This document shows positions 10,293-19,699 of a stretch of DNA of 64,000 nt, one piece after another. Within the stretch, counting starts at the first letter, position 1. Each line of letters starts with the position of its first letter. Below the pieces are notes generated by a model. The model was not told the DNA's origin. It was given only the letters and a program-made list of their open reading frames with translations, and did no database searches. Origin of the DNA: Echinicola marina (lineage in GTDB: Bacteria > Bacteroidota > Bacteroidia > Cytophagales > Cyclobacteriaceae). The position numbers and the translations under genes are program-made. Location: NCBI RefSeq assembly GCF_020463795.1, contig NZ_CP080025.1:995001-1059000 (forward strand), read 5' to 3'.

Positions 10293-11537
10293 ATGAAAAA
10301 CTATCTTACCATTAGCGCATTTTTGCTTGGTCTTTCGGTTTCTTCCTGCAACTCAAACCAGGAAAAAATTGATTATACCACGGTTTCGGATGAGGAAAGG
10401 CTCGAATATGCCAAGACCATTGCCCATGAAACCATCATGGTGGATGGCCATGTGGATTTACCCTACAGAATGAAAGTAGGTGGCTTTACCCTACAACGAG
10501 AAATCCTCGATGTTTCCACTAGAACAGATGGGGGCAATTTCGATTTCCCCAGGGCAAAGCAAGGAGGCTTAGATGCCCCTTTTATGTCCATTTATTTACC
10601 TTCTAGGTACCAGCAAACTGGAGGGGCAAAAATTCTGGCGGACTCACTTATTTTAATGACCAAAAGATTGGCCGAGACTTGGCCGGAAAAATTTGCCATG
10701 GCCTATAGTCCTGATGATATTGAAAACAATTTCAAAGCAGGAAAAGTCTCTTTGCCCATGGGAATGGAAAATGGGGCAGGAATAGAAAACAACCTTTCCA
10801 ATGTCGCCTATTTTCATGAAAAAGGCATCAGGTATATTACGCTTACCCATGGCAAGGACAATCTCATTGGCGATTCCTCCTACGACACTACCAGAACCCA
10901 TGGCGGACTTTCTGAATTTGGTAAACAGGTGGTCAAGGAAATGAATAAGGTAGGCATCATGGTGGACATTTCCCATGTTTCGGATGATACCTTTTATGAT
11001 GTAATGGAGCTGACCAATGTCCCCGTCATCGCATCACACAGCTCCTCCAGAAAATTCACACCTGGATTTGAAAGAAACATGAATGACGATATGGTCAAAG
11101 CACTAGGAAAAAACAATGGTGTCATCATGATCAATTTCGGCGGCAGCTTCATCGATGGTGATTATAACGAAAGAACGGCCTCTGTCAGAGAACATATTGT
11201 CAACTGGCTGGCACAAAATGAACTGAGCAGAAGCGATTCTACAGCCCAAGTATATATCAAAAAGTACCTTGCAGAGCATAATGTATTTCCCGATGTAAGC
11301 TTGGTGGCAGACCATATTGATCATATTGTAAGTTTAATCGGCATAGAACACGTAGGTTTTGGCTCTGACTTTGATGGCGTGGGAGACTCTCTGCCCAATG
11401 GGCTAAAAGACGTTTCTATGTACCCCAACCTCATTGCGGAACTGCTAAAAAGAGGATATAGCAGAGAAGACATCGAAAAAATCTGCTACAAGAATGTCTT
11501 TAGGGTATGGAAAGCCGTGGAAGAAGCCGCTAGCTAA
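10293..11537 (+). CDS. M19-family (renal-type) dipeptidase lipoprotein
   Basis: 414 residues. Lipoprotein signal with lipobox SVSSC (Cys19), so membrane-anchored outside the cytoplasm. Peptidase M19 features: the zinc motif HVD (His53, Asp55) in VDGHVDLPYRMK, the Glu of GMENGAGIENN, the His of MVDISHVSDD, the His of VIASHSSSRKF followed by RNMNDDM, and Asp in HVGFGSDFDGV. These are the binuclear-zinc ligands and substrate residues of membrane dipeptidases, which cut dipeptides, some with D-residues. It is convergent with the M1 peptidase gene and they share a hairpin terminator at 11546-11590. Two exported peptidases side by side suggest peptide scavenging. Confidence 0.93.
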   Translation: MKNYLTISAFLLGLSVSSCNSNQEKIDYTTVSDEERLEYAKTIAHETIMVDGHVDLPYRMKVGGFTLQREILDVSTRTDGGNFDFPRAKQGGLDAPFMSIYLPSRYQQTGGAKILADSLILMTKRLAETWPEKFAMAYSPDDIENNFKAGKVSLPMGMENGAGIENNLSNVAYFHEKGIRYITLTHGKDNLIGDSSYDTTRTHGGLSEFGKQVVKEMNKVGIMVDISHVSDDTFYDVMELTNVPVIASHSSSRKFTPGFERNMNDDMVKALGKNNGVIMINFGGSFIDGDYNERTASVREHIVNWLAQNELSRSDSTAQVYIKKYLAEHNVFPDVSLVADHIDHIVSLIGIEHVGFGSDFDGVGDSLPNGLKDVSMYPNLIAELLKRGYSREDIEKICYKNVFRVWKAVEEAAS

Positions 11538-11545
11538 ACTAGCTA

Positions 11546-11590
11546 AATTCCCCAATGCGGTACCTGCTAAGGTTAGCATTGGGGAATTTT
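11546..11590. terminator. Bidirectional hairpin terminator between convergent peptidase genes
   Basis: Perfect 14-bp inverted repeat, AAATTCCCCAATGC (11546-11559) and GCATTGGGGAATTT (11577-11590), between the stops at 11537 and 11604. T-tracts are short on both sides. Confidence 0.75.
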
Positions 11591-11603
11591 CCATTTATTT
11601 CAA

Positions 11604-13187
11604 TCACTTTTCCAACAAGTACCATCCATTGGGATCCACTTCAATTGGTGTATCGCTTTTCAATCTTACAGGACTTTTTGAAAGCACCACCTTTTCCACC
11701 CCTTCAGAAGTTTTTATTTCAATGGGGAGTGCAAAATCAATATTGGACAAAGACACATCATACCTGTTCTTTCCCTTTTGATTGATCTTTACCTCGGGGT
11801 ACTCGGTACTATACAGGTATATATCAAAGAAACCGCGTAAATCTTTCCCGGAATAATTGGCTACAAAATCAATAAAATCACTGGTGCTCACCTGATTTTC
11901 ATAGGTAAACTCTTCCCTTTCGATAAAGCCTTTGATCAATGGAAAAAACAACTCATCACCCAATACAAACCTCAAACTGTGGAGAATAAAAGCGCCTTTA
12001 GTGTAAATATCCCCTTGATAAGCCTCATCAGAATTGATATTTTTACCCAATACAAGCGGCTGCTCATTTTTGATACCACTTGCCAAAAGCCTGGCCCTTT
12101 CTTGGTAAGCCACTTGCCCCTCCTGTGCTAGATAATAAAGTAAATCCCCATAGGAACAAAAACCTTCGTGAATCCAAAAATCCCCCCAGTCTCTCACCGA
12201 CATTTTATTGCCCCACCATTCATGCCCTAACTCATGATGAAGCAAGGGATCAAAATCATTTCCTCCTACAGTCACAAAATTAAATTCATTACCATAGGCA
12301 TTGATGGTTTGGTGCTCCATACCCAGATATGGAGTCTCAACAACTGCTATCTTATCATCTGCAAAAGGATATTCCCCGAAATATTTCTCTTGGGTCTGGA
12401 CACTTCTTTCCAAAACCCCCATCAACTTATCCGCCATATTTCTATGCTCCTCCAGTAAATACACCTTCATCGGAATACTTCTACCATAAAGCGAGGTATA
12501 TTCCTTTGCATTTTCCACAAACCTTCCCATGGTAAAATTGATCCCGTAATTATGGATGGGATAAGCCGATGCCCAGTGAAAATAATTATACCCTAGACTA
12601 GTTTCTTGATTTAACAAAATGCCATTGGAAGCCACAAAATAAGGAAAAGGGACTTTAAAATATAGGTCAACACCTTGACTGGCCTTGCTAGAAGGATGAT
12701 CCAGACAGGGCATGAAAACCTTTGCCCCTTCATTTTGACAAGATAGCCCTACCCAGCTGTTTCCACTGCCATCATTACTCCAAGTAAAGCCTCCTGACCA
12801 TGGTGGGTTTTCAGCAACCGGGGGCCTACCCCTATAAAAAACTTTCACCTTATTGCTGGGTGCCTTCAGAAAGACATCAAGCAGATCATTTTGGTGACTA
12901 AAATCAAGCTCCTGCCCTATAGTTTCCACCTTGAGCACCTCAAAATTATCCACTAGGTCCAAGCGCAAAGTATCTAAATCCTCATCTGCATCAAATAACA
13001 TCTCCATGCTCGCATTGATCCCTTCGATCCTAGGCAATATTTCAATTTCCAGAGAATAATGCTGTACCCTAAACTTACGCTGCAAAGGATCCATTTCTCC
13101 TCCCCATGACCATCCTCCTTCTGCTTGCGCATAAAGAGCATTGTAAGAAATCATTAGCAGGTAAAATATCATCAAAAACTGTCTCAT
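11604..13187 (-). CDS. M1-family zinc metallopeptidase, secreted
   Basis: 527 residues with an N-terminal signal peptide (LMIFYLLMISYNALYAQA). The gluzincin motif HELGH with a second Glu is complete: His318, Glu319, His322 and the Glu of FWIHEGF 18 residues on. The N-terminal 200 residues form the beta-saddle domain of M1 peptidases. Where aminopeptidases carry GAMEN this protein has GMEHQ, a departure also known in some short M1 homologues, so strict aminopeptidase activity is not certain. There is no C-terminal ERAP/HEAT domain; the length (527) fits the short bacterial branch. No T9SS sorting domain is visible at the end. Confidence 0.92.
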   Translation of the reverse strand: MRQFLMIFYLLMISYNALYAQAEGGWSWGGEMDPLQRKFRVQHYSLEIEILPRIEGINASMEMLFDADEDLDTLRLDLVDNFEVLKVETIGQELDFSHQNDLLDVFLKAPSNKVKVFYRGRPPVAENPPWSGGFTWSNDGSGNSWVGLSCQNEGAKVFMPCLDHPSSKASQGVDLYFKVPFPYFVASNGILLNQETSLGYNYFHWASAYPIHNYGINFTMGRFVENAKEYTSLYGRSIPMKVYLLEEHRNMADKLMGVLERSVQTQEKYFGEYPFADDKIAVVETPYLGMEHQTINAYGNEFNFVTVGGNDFDPLLHHELGHEWWGNKMSVRDWGDFWIHEGFCSYGDLLYYLAQEGQVAYQERARLLASGIKNEQPLVLGKNINSDEAYQGDIYTKGAFILHSLRFVLGDELFFPLIKGFIEREEFTYENQVSTSDFIDFVANYSGKDLRGFFDIYLYSTEYPEVKINQKGKNRYDVSLSNIDFALPIEIKTSEGVEKVVLSKSPVRLKSDTPIEVDPNGWYLLEK

Positions 13188-13239
13188 CAGTGATTCTTTA
13201 ATGTTTCTATCCCAAAAACCTTGACCTATTGTCCTTATG

Positions 13240-13247
13240 CAAATTTA
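13240..13247 (-). promoter_or_regulatory. Candidate -7 box for the M1 peptidase gene
   Basis: TAAATTTG on the minus strand matches the Bacteroidota TAnnTTTG consensus, about 53 bases upstream of the start. No good -33 TTTG at the usual distance was found, so this is tentative. The rest of the divergent gap 13188-13525 shows nothing else I can name. Confidence 0.4.
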
Positions 13248-13525
13248 GCATTAAGCCATTCAAAAATAAGCAGCCTAAGATATTTTGCTACACAAATAAC
13301 ATAAGCTTAAACACCATCATAGAGCGGCTAACATTCCGAATTGAAAAGCTTGCAAAACTATTCAGTACTGGGTTACAAAACCCTGTTTAGTCCATTATTA
13401 TCACCTTATTATTTTTTTTTAGCACTATTATAGGTAATTTATTGTCACTGATATGGTTTAAAAGATTAATTACCGGTCAACAGGCCCCTCACTTGTTTCT
13501 GTATTAAATTTCTAAACCACGTAAA

Positions 13526-14896
13526 ATGAATGTAAAAACTTTTATTCCTTGGAAGCGCCTGATTCAGCAATGTGCCTTATTTTTTGTATTCATCTGTACC
13601 TCCACCTTGGGTAGTACATTATACAAATCCGACAGCATTAAAGAAAATAAAAGTATTCAATTAGTTTTTCAAAAAGACTATGGAACCAGTAAAACAAGCC
13701 TTGAAAGGGGCAATTGGGCAGCTAAAGAAATAAACAGGGACACCTCTTGGCTAAAAATCGGCGGAGCACTCAGGCTAAACGCCATTTACAGTTTTTATGA
13801 GGGACAGACCTTTCCTCTCGGAACAGCTTCCAGAAACGAGTGGACATGGGATACATGGAGGATCAATGTAGATTCTTATGCTGATGGATTGCAATTTTCT
13901 TTTGAATATCGCTTTTATCCCACCTTCAACACCCACTTTATCAAATATGGCTGGATAGGCTACCGCTTCAATCCCGAATGGAATTTACAAATGGGAATTT
14001 CACAGGTTCCATTTGGATTGCTGACCTACGCCTCGCACAGCTGGTGGTTTCAAGCCCCATATTATTTGGGACTGGAAGATGACCACCAAATGGGCTTTAA
14101 CCTTAGTTATACACCTGACAAATGGACATTTAATTTTGCCTATTTCCCCTTATCCGAACCCAGAGGCACCAATGACCCTGATTTTGGCGCATATTCCAGT
14201 GCTAGGTATTCATACGATGTGGTTCCCATTCCGGGAGAAAGTAATATTGAGAGAAACCAACTTAATCTAAGAGCTACTTATCAGCTAGGAAACACTCAGC
14301 TAGGCACATCCACCCAGTGGATGGAAATTTATAATCAAAGTACTGCCAACAAAGGGAATCAAATTGCAGGAGCTATCCATGCTGAGTGGCAGCAAAACCG
14401 TTGGAATTTAAAAACGGAGATCATATACTATAAATACAACAAAGTTAAAAATGATGATGGCACCTTACTATCAAGTCTCCAAATGGGTGCCTATGGATTT
14501 GGCACTTATGATGTGGCCTCAGAAGCTTCTTTATACCTTATAGGCTTGGCCTATGATATCCCGACTAATTGGGGCCCTATCTCCAATATCCAAATTTATA
14601 ATGACTATACATATATACACAAACCTGGAAAAATAAATTTAGGCAATGAACTTTTCCCTTTTAGAAAAACCCAACAAAACGTCTTGGGCGCCTTAATTAC
14701 CGCAGGGAAAATATATACCTATGTAGACATTGCCTCAGGATATAACCATCCATGGATCAGTGACTCATTTGGCGGCCACGCACTTGGAACCGGAAGAGGA
14801 ATACAATATGATTTGCCCATTTCTGAAACAAACCCTATCGACCCAAAACCGGGCTGGAACACCCGGCTAAACATCAATTTGGGTTATTATTTCTAA
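13526..14896 (+). CDS. Outer-membrane porin-like beta-barrel protein
   Basis: 456 residues. A signal sequence (CALFFVFICTSTLGS, about 15-32) precedes a protein of alternating hydrophobic strands rich in Trp/Tyr, ending in LNINLGYYF, a classic beta-signal with terminal Phe. Phrases such as FSFEYRFYPTF, WIGYRFNPEWNLQMGISQVPFG and GFNLSYTPDKWTFNFAYF resemble the phosphate-selective porin O/P superfamily. It is followed after 12 bases by a BCCT transporter gene, so the pair probably gives passage of the same compatible solute or organic cation across the outer and inner membranes. Exact family assignment is by pattern only. Confidence 0.8.
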   Translation: MNVKTFIPWKRLIQQCALFFVFICTSTLGSTLYKSDSIKENKSIQLVFQKDYGTSKTSLERGNWAAKEINRDTSWLKIGGALRLNAIYSFYEGQTFPLGTASRNEWTWDTWRINVDSYADGLQFSFEYRFYPTFNTHFIKYGWIGYRFNPEWNLQMGISQVPFGLLTYASHSWWFQAPYYLGLEDDHQMGFNLSYTPDKWTFNFAYFPLSEPRGTNDPDFGAYSSARYSYDVVPIPGESNIERNQLNLRATYQLGNTQLGTSTQWMEIYNQSTANKGNQIAGAIHAEWQQNRWNLKTEIIYYKYNKVKNDDGTLLSSLQMGAYGFGTYDVASEASLYLIGLAYDIPTNWGPISNIQIYNDYTYIHKPGKINLGNELFPFRKTQQNVLGALITAGKIYTYVDIASGYNHPWISDSFGGHALGTGRGIQYDLPISETNPIDPKPGWNTRLNINLGYYF

Positions 14897-14908
14897 ATAT
14901 ATAGCACT

Positions 14909-16498
14909 ATGAATAAAAAATATTTTGACGTCCATGCACCCGTATTTTGGCCCGCCTCCATACTGATCATCATTTTTATCGTGATTACCTTATCAGTGGG
15001 AAAACCCATGGAACAGGTATTCAACAACATCCAACATTTCATAACGGATAAAACCGGATGGCTTTTCATAATATCCATCAATGCCTTTATCGTATTTTGC
15101 TTTTATTTGGGTTTTAGCAAATATGGCAGCGTAAAACTAGGCGGTAAAAACGCAGAAACAGAATTCTCCACTTCTTCTTGGTTTGCCATGCTTTTCAGCG
15201 CGGGCATGGGCATCGGGCTTTTATTTTGGGGAGTAGCCGAACCTGTCTCCCACTATGCCAGCCCTCCCTATGGACAAGGCTACACCATAGAATCTGCGAC
15301 ACGGGCAATGAACCTCACTTTTCTTCACTGGGGCTTTCATGCTTGGGCAATTTATGCCATTGTTGCCCTTTCGCTTGCCTTCTTTACCTATAACAGGAAG
15401 TTACCTCTGACGATTAGATCCGTCTTTTACCCCATACTTGGGGAGAGAATTCATAGCTGGATTGGAGATGTTATTGACGTTATGGCTGTTTTGGCCACCT
15501 TATTTGGCCTGGCCACTTCCTTGGGACTAGGCGTAAAACAAGTCAATGGCGGGCTTTCATTTTTATTCGACATTCCCAATAGCACCACTACTCAAGTACT
15601 GCTCATCGCAGGAATTACCGGAATTGCCACCATCAGTGTATTTTCGGGTATTGACAAGGGCGTAAAACTCCTCAGCGAGTGGAATGTCAGGATTGCAGGG
15701 ATTTTACTGATTTTCATTTTGATCGTAGGCCCCTCCCTTTTCATTTTCAGATCATTGGTACAAAACCTCGGCAATTATATCAATGAAATCATTACTGTGT
15801 CCACCTGGACAGAAGCATACAGGGACAATGGCTGGCAGGGAGACTGGACAATATTCTATTGGGCATGGTGGGTATCTTGGTCTCCTTTCGTCGGCATGTT
15901 CATTGCCCGGGTTTCTAGGGGAAGGACCATTCGGGAATTTATCTTTGGTGTTTTATTGGTCCCTGCATTACTCACCTTTCTTTGGCTTACGGCCATGGGT
16001 GGAGGTGCCATATTTCTGGATCTTCAAAATGAAGGGCATGAATTAGCCAAAAACATCATTGCCGATGAAGCCACTGCGCTATTCGTCTACCTTAATCAGT
16101 TCCCGCTCAAAACAATCGGGTCCATGGTGGGCGTCCTGTTGGTCATCAGCTTTTTTGTCACCTCATCAGATTCCGGATCCTTGGTAATTGACAGTATTAC
16201 AGCAGGCGGAAAGCTGGATGCCCCCGTAGGCCAAAGGATATTCTGGGCACTTTCAGAAGGTGGAGTGGCTGCGGTATTGCTGGTAGGAGGCGGACTCACC
16301 GCTTTACAAACAGCCGCAATAACCACAGGCCTGCCTTTCCTGATAGTTTTACTGATAATGGTCTATAGCCTCCATAAGGGATTACAAAAAGAGTACGCCC
16401 GTAACCAGGCTCTCAAAGAAGAACTTAACAAAAAATCCTACGAAAAGAACCTGAACCAGGTCATCCAAAAAACCCTTCAAAAAAGACAAGAAAAATGA
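14909..16498 (+). CDS. BCCT-family (betaine/carnitine/choline) transporter
   Basis: 529 residues with twelve predicted membrane segments. Family signatures are present: GMGIGLLFWGVAEP (around residues 99-112) in TM3 and the Trp-rich block YWAWWVSWSPFVGMFIARVSRGRTIREF in TM8 followed by a G/A-rich helix. These are the substrate-box tryptophans of BCCT carriers. It imports a trimethylammonium-type or related zwitterion, probably with Na+ or H+. The C-terminal tail (about 40 residues, KEYARNQALKEELNKKSYEK) is long and charged; in BetP such a tail senses osmotic stress, which is only an analogy here. Its TGA overlaps the ATG of the Usp gene by four bases (ATGA), so expression is coupled. Confidence 0.95.
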   Translation: MNKKYFDVHAPVFWPASILIIIFIVITLSVGKPMEQVFNNIQHFITDKTGWLFIISINAFIVFCFYLGFSKYGSVKLGGKNAETEFSTSSWFAMLFSAGMGIGLLFWGVAEPVSHYASPPYGQGYTIESATRAMNLTFLHWGFHAWAIYAIVALSLAFFTYNRKLPLTIRSVFYPILGERIHSWIGDVIDVMAVLATLFGLATSLGLGVKQVNGGLSFLFDIPNSTTTQVLLIAGITGIATISVFSGIDKGVKLLSEWNVRIAGILLIFILIVGPSLFIFRSLVQNLGNYINEIITVSTWTEAYRDNGWQGDWTIFYWAWWVSWSPFVGMFIARVSRGRTIREFIFGVLLVPALLTFLWLTAMGGGAIFLDLQNEGHELAKNIIADEATALFVYLNQFPLKTIGSMVGVLLVISFFVTSSDSGSLVIDSITAGGKLDAPVGQRIFWALSEGGVAAVLLVGGGLTALQTAAITTGLPFLIVLLIMVYSLHKGLQKEYARNQALKEELNKKSYEKNLNQVIQKTLQKRQEK

Positions 16499-17361
16499 AA
16501 AACATAAAAAATATAGCTGTTTGCCTGGACCTGACAGAAATGGATGGGGTACTCCTCACTTATCTCAAAAAGCTGCACGACCTGATCCCTTTTCAACACC
16601 TCAGTATCCTGCACCTGATGGAATTAGAAGAACTTCCTGATGATATCAGTGCCCTAATCCCCAAACTGGGAAAATCACTAGATCAAATAATAGAAAGTGA
16701 ATTAATAGAAAGTACCCAAGAACATTTCCACATCGAGAATGGCCCACAGATAAATTGCCATATCCATTCCAATCCAGACGTAGAAGATTTTTCTGATTAT
16801 ATAGACCGCCAAGACTATAGTCTTATTATTTATGGGAAAAAGACAAGCTATATTGGGTCGGGCATTTTAAGTGCTAAACTGGTCAGGCTTTCACACTGTA
16901 ACACCTTGTTTGTCCCTGAAATCGGCCAGCCAATATTTGAAAATGTCACCATTGCTATTGACTTCAGCACTTACTCGGATAAAATCATTCCTATTGCTAA
17001 AAAATTCCAAGAAATCGCCCATAGCAATATTCACCCCGTCAGCATCCTTAAGATTGGCCGCCAATATTTTCCCTATATCAAAAACTACCAACAAATCAGT
17101 GCCGATATGGAGGCGGAAGCCCTATCAAAATACAAAAAACTACAAAAAAAGCATGGCTTCAGCACCGCCTTATCCATCATCAAAGACAATGAGCAAAACA
17201 TAGGCAAACTGATCTATAATTTTGCCGTACAGACTTCCTCTAGCCTTATCATTGTTGGAAATAAAGGAAGAAATGACGAAGGAGACCTCTTAATCGGCAG
17301 CGTCACGGAACAATTGATCTCACATGAAAAAAATCTTCCGGTCTTAATTGTAAAAAAATAA
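16495..17361 (+). CDS. Tandem universal stress protein (two UspA domains)
   Basis: 288 residues in two Usp halves (about 1-140 and 146-288). The second half keeps the ATP-binding signature G-x2-G-x9-G-S: Gly255, Gly258, Gly268, Ser269 (VGNKGRNDE...LIGS). The first half has a degraded version (IYGKKTSYIGSGILSAKL). This two-domain form is common in Bacteroidota. The ATG overlaps the transporter stop, so it is translationally coupled to the BCCT gene; Usp proteins are known to bind and modulate some transporters, so a regulatory partnership is plausible but inferred. The stop lies inside the shared terminator at 17356-17381. Confidence 0.92.
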   Translation: MKNIKNIAVCLDLTEMDGVLLTYLKKLHDLIPFQHLSILHLMELEELPDDISALIPKLGKSLDQIIESELIESTQEHFHIENGPQINCHIHSNPDVEDFSDYIDRQDYSLIIYGKKTSYIGSGILSAKLVRLSHCNTLFVPEIGQPIFENVTIAIDFSTYSDKIIPIAKKFQEIAHSNIHPVSILKIGRQYFPYIKNYQQISADMEAEALSKYKKLQKKHGFSTALSIIKDNEQNIGKLIYNFAVQTSSSLIIVGNKGRNDEGDLLIGSVTEQLISHEKNLPVLIVKK

Positions 17362-17381
17362 AGGGCCGAGGCCCTTTATTT
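17356..17381. terminator. Bidirectional terminator overlapping two stop codons
   Basis: AAATAAAGGGCC (17356-17367) and GGCCCTTTATTT (17370-17381) form a perfect 12-bp stem with a 2-base loop. The TAA of the Usp gene and the TAA of the convergent gene at 17380 both lie within the arms, so the hairpin serves both strands. Confidence 0.8.
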
Positions 17382-17817
17382 ATTCTTGTACATTATAACT
17401 ATCGATCTGCTCCATCACCCAATCCTTGTATTTCATGCGACGGTACTCCAGCCATTTATCCTTATAGGCTTTGGACTCCTCTATTAAAAAGGTAAATCTC
17501 TCCATCGCTTTGCTCTTGGTCAAGGCATCATATAAGTCCTCCTGAAAGGACCTATCTTCCACAAACTGCTCCGTAAACTGGTCCATGATCAGAGACTCCT
17601 GGGCAGGCTCCATCTTAATAAATTCGGCATAATTCATCGGATCTGCGTCGATCTCATCAAGTAAATCCTCCTCTTCTTCAGTCAGATCTTCATTAAAATT
17701 TTCCTCCTCATCAGGCAGGTGATGGATCAGTTTCTTGTCTTCTTGGTAATAACAAACCTTTCCTTTTAGCAAATATTTTGCAATAGTTTCTATTTCTTTT
17801 TCAGATAAGCTGAGCAT
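17380..17817 (-). CDS. UPF0158-like acidic protein
   Basis: 145 residues, soluble, strongly acidic (EDLTEEEEDLLDEIDADP). It begins with a helix LSEKEIETIAKYLLKGKVCYY and ends with a motif pattern F-x-F-L-I-E-E-S-x-x-Y-K-D-K-W-L-E-Y-R-R-M-K-Y-K-D-W, which I associate with the UPF0158 family of uncharacterised proteins. No function is known. It lies downstream of the sensor-like gene at 17957 in the same direction with a 139-base gap, so co-transcription is possible but not shown. Confidence 0.65.
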   Translation of the reverse strand: MLSLSEKEIETIAKYLLKGKVCYYQEDKKLIHHLPDEEENFNEDLTEEEEDLLDEIDADPMNYAEFIKMEPAQESLIMDQFTEQFVEDRSFQEDLYDALTKSKAMERFTFLIEESKAYKDKWLEYRRMKYKDWVMEQIDSYNVQE

Positions 17818-17956
17818 TGCTTTATTTAAGTGTATAATGCTTGAAAATTAAATAACCCTGCACTAAAATCAAATAATCAGGATATAATATTATAAAAAAA
17901 TTAATCCGTTTCTACTGCCCTACAAGGACCTAATAAAAAGTAAAGCCATAATTTCA

Positions 17957-19699
17957 CTACTTGACCATATCCCCAATATTTTTTAGACTATCTTTTCCCT
18001 TATTCAACTCAATAAATTTTGTGTCGATCTGTGCCCGCTCTACCTTCTCTATCACTTGGTGAATCATCCCATCCAATTCCTGACAACTATTGGCAATGAT
18101 CCTTAATGCCTCCTTTTCTTCTAACTCAGAATATCCATTTTCCAAAATAAAATTAGCCACAGCCATAATTCTGGTAAGTGGCTCCCTCACATCATGGGAT
18201 TGCATCTGGATAATCTCTCTAAAATAGGCTTTCTGAGCATTTATCTTCTTCAAATATTGATAGATAAAAGTAACATCCTGCATGGCTCCACAAAATTTGA
18301 CAGGACGCCCGTCTGCATCTCGGAGAACATACCCCCTACTTTTTACTCGGGCAAACTCTCCATTTTCCTTAAGAAACCTGTATTCATGTTCCCACGCCGT
18401 CCTTTCCAAATCCAATGTGATTTCCTCCAGATTTTTAAAAACCCTTTCACAATCATCCGGATGAATTCTGGACCGTATATAATCCTTACCAACTTCCTGC
18501 TTTCCCAGATCTATACCAAACAGGTTTTTAAATCCATCACCAAATAGCAACTTGTCCATTTGCACGTCATACTGCCACATCGCTTCACTAGAAACACTGG
18601 AAATTATTTGATAAACCTCATCAAAATCATCCACTTTGGGCTTTTCGGAAATTAAAGCCACATCATCCTCCAAAAACAATAATAGCTGCTCATCTTCGCT
18701 CCCCTCAATGCCCAACAACTGCCCTTCTGCCCATATTCGTCCTATTTTTCCCCCCAGCTTTTTTCCCTCAAAGGAAAATTTCCTACAAGTACTTCCAAAC
18801 AATAGCTGCATACATTTATCCTCAAATCTTCTCTTCTCTTCAAAACATGATACAATATCAATAAGCTGAGGAATGGACTTCCCATTTCCCGTACCAAGAA
18901 ACAACCTGGCTTTTGAATTCAAGTTCAAAACTCCCCCCCAACTGGATATCAAAAGGACAGGAACCTTAAATTTCTCCAAAAAGACATCTCTATCAGAACT
19001 CATTTTCATCTTTATTCTGCTTTTTTCAAACATCGCCCATAGACCTGTAAAGCCTAGTATCGCGAAGGAAAATGCTTTGAGCGAAAAAAAAGAAATCTCA
19101 GCAGCCAATGAATCCATAAAAAGGTATAACCACAGAAACAAACCTATTCCCAAATTCAAAATGACCGAAATTTTCCAAAATGAATGGAACCCATCCCCTC
19201 TTAAAATACCGGTCAATGAATAAATTAATGCCACCGTTATCTGAACATAAAATCCGAAATATATAATATCGAAAACAAAGTGCTCAGGACCTACATTAAA
19301 ACTTACTGTACTCGGACCTTCTCCCCCCATCAGTAAGGACGCAAGTGTCAAAAAAACCACAAATCCATAATTAAGGGATAAAAGCACAGGACATTTGCTA
19401 AGCTGCTCATAAACTCCCAGAATAAAATGTAAAAGCACCGCCCCTAACAAAACTTCAAGGTATTTATTAGCTCCACTCAATTGAGAAAATCCCAAACTTG
19501 ACCCTAGCATATTCACCTGAACGAGCAGACAAAGGATCGCTAGCCCATAACAAACCTTGTTGGTCTTAATGCTTTCTGACTTAATGATGGCAAAAACCAA
19601 TAAAAAAGCATTAATCCCAATAAGGAATACACCAAAAAAACCAAATAACCTAGGAAGCTCATGTAGCAACACAAAGGCCAATAAAAAATCCGTCCCCAT
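17957..19699 (-). CDS. 7TM/PAS sensor-like protein with His-box but no ATPase domain
   Basis: 580 residues. Residues 1-230 hold about seven hydrophobic helices; residues 235-340 look like a degenerate PAS fold; residues 365-490 are a PAS plus PAC domain (ending FARVKSRGYVLRDADGRPVKFCGAMQDVT). A HisKA-like helix follows with SHDVREPLTRIMA, His502 being the expected phospho-acceptor. The protein stops 78 residues later with no N, G1 or G2 box of HATPase_c. The 139 bases after the stop contain no ATPase-like frame, so a simple frameshift is not the cause. It could accept phosphate from another kinase, act as a dimerising decoy, or signal without phosphorylation. No response regulator is adjacent. 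Confidence 0.8.
   Translation of the reverse strand: MGTDFLLAFVLLHELPRLFGFFGVFLIGINAFLLVFAIIKSESIKTNKVCYGLAILCLLVQVNMLGSSLGFSQLSGANKYLEVLLGAVLLHFILGVYEQLSKCPVLLSLNYGFVVFLTLASLLMGGEGPSTVSFNVGPEHFVFDIIYFGFYVQITVALIYSLTGILRGDGFHSFWKISVILNLGIGLFLWLYLFMDSLAAEISFFSLKAFSFAILGFTGLWAMFEKSRIKMKMSSDRDVFLEKFKVPVLLISSWGGVLNLNSKARLFLGTGNGKSIPQLIDIVSCFEEKRRFEDKCMQLLFGSTCRKFSFEGKKLGGKIGRIWAEGQLLGIEGSEDEQLLLFLEDDVALISEKPKVDDFDEVYQIISSVSSEAMWQYDVQMDKLLFGDGFKNLFGIDLGKQEVGKDYIRSRIHPDDCERVFKNLEEITLDLERTAWEHEYRFLKENGEFARVKSRGYVLRDADGRPVKFCGAMQDVTFIYQYLKKINAQKAYFREIIQMQSHDVREPLTRIMAVANFILENGYSELEEKEALRIIANSCQELDGMIHQVIEKVERAQIDTKFIELNKGKDSLKNIGDMVK

Noticed and set aside
17818-17956. Lost ATPase domain of the sensor protein through a frameshift
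   Set aside because: None of the frames in the 139 bases after the stop shows N- or G-box wording, and the UPF0158-like gene follows directly.
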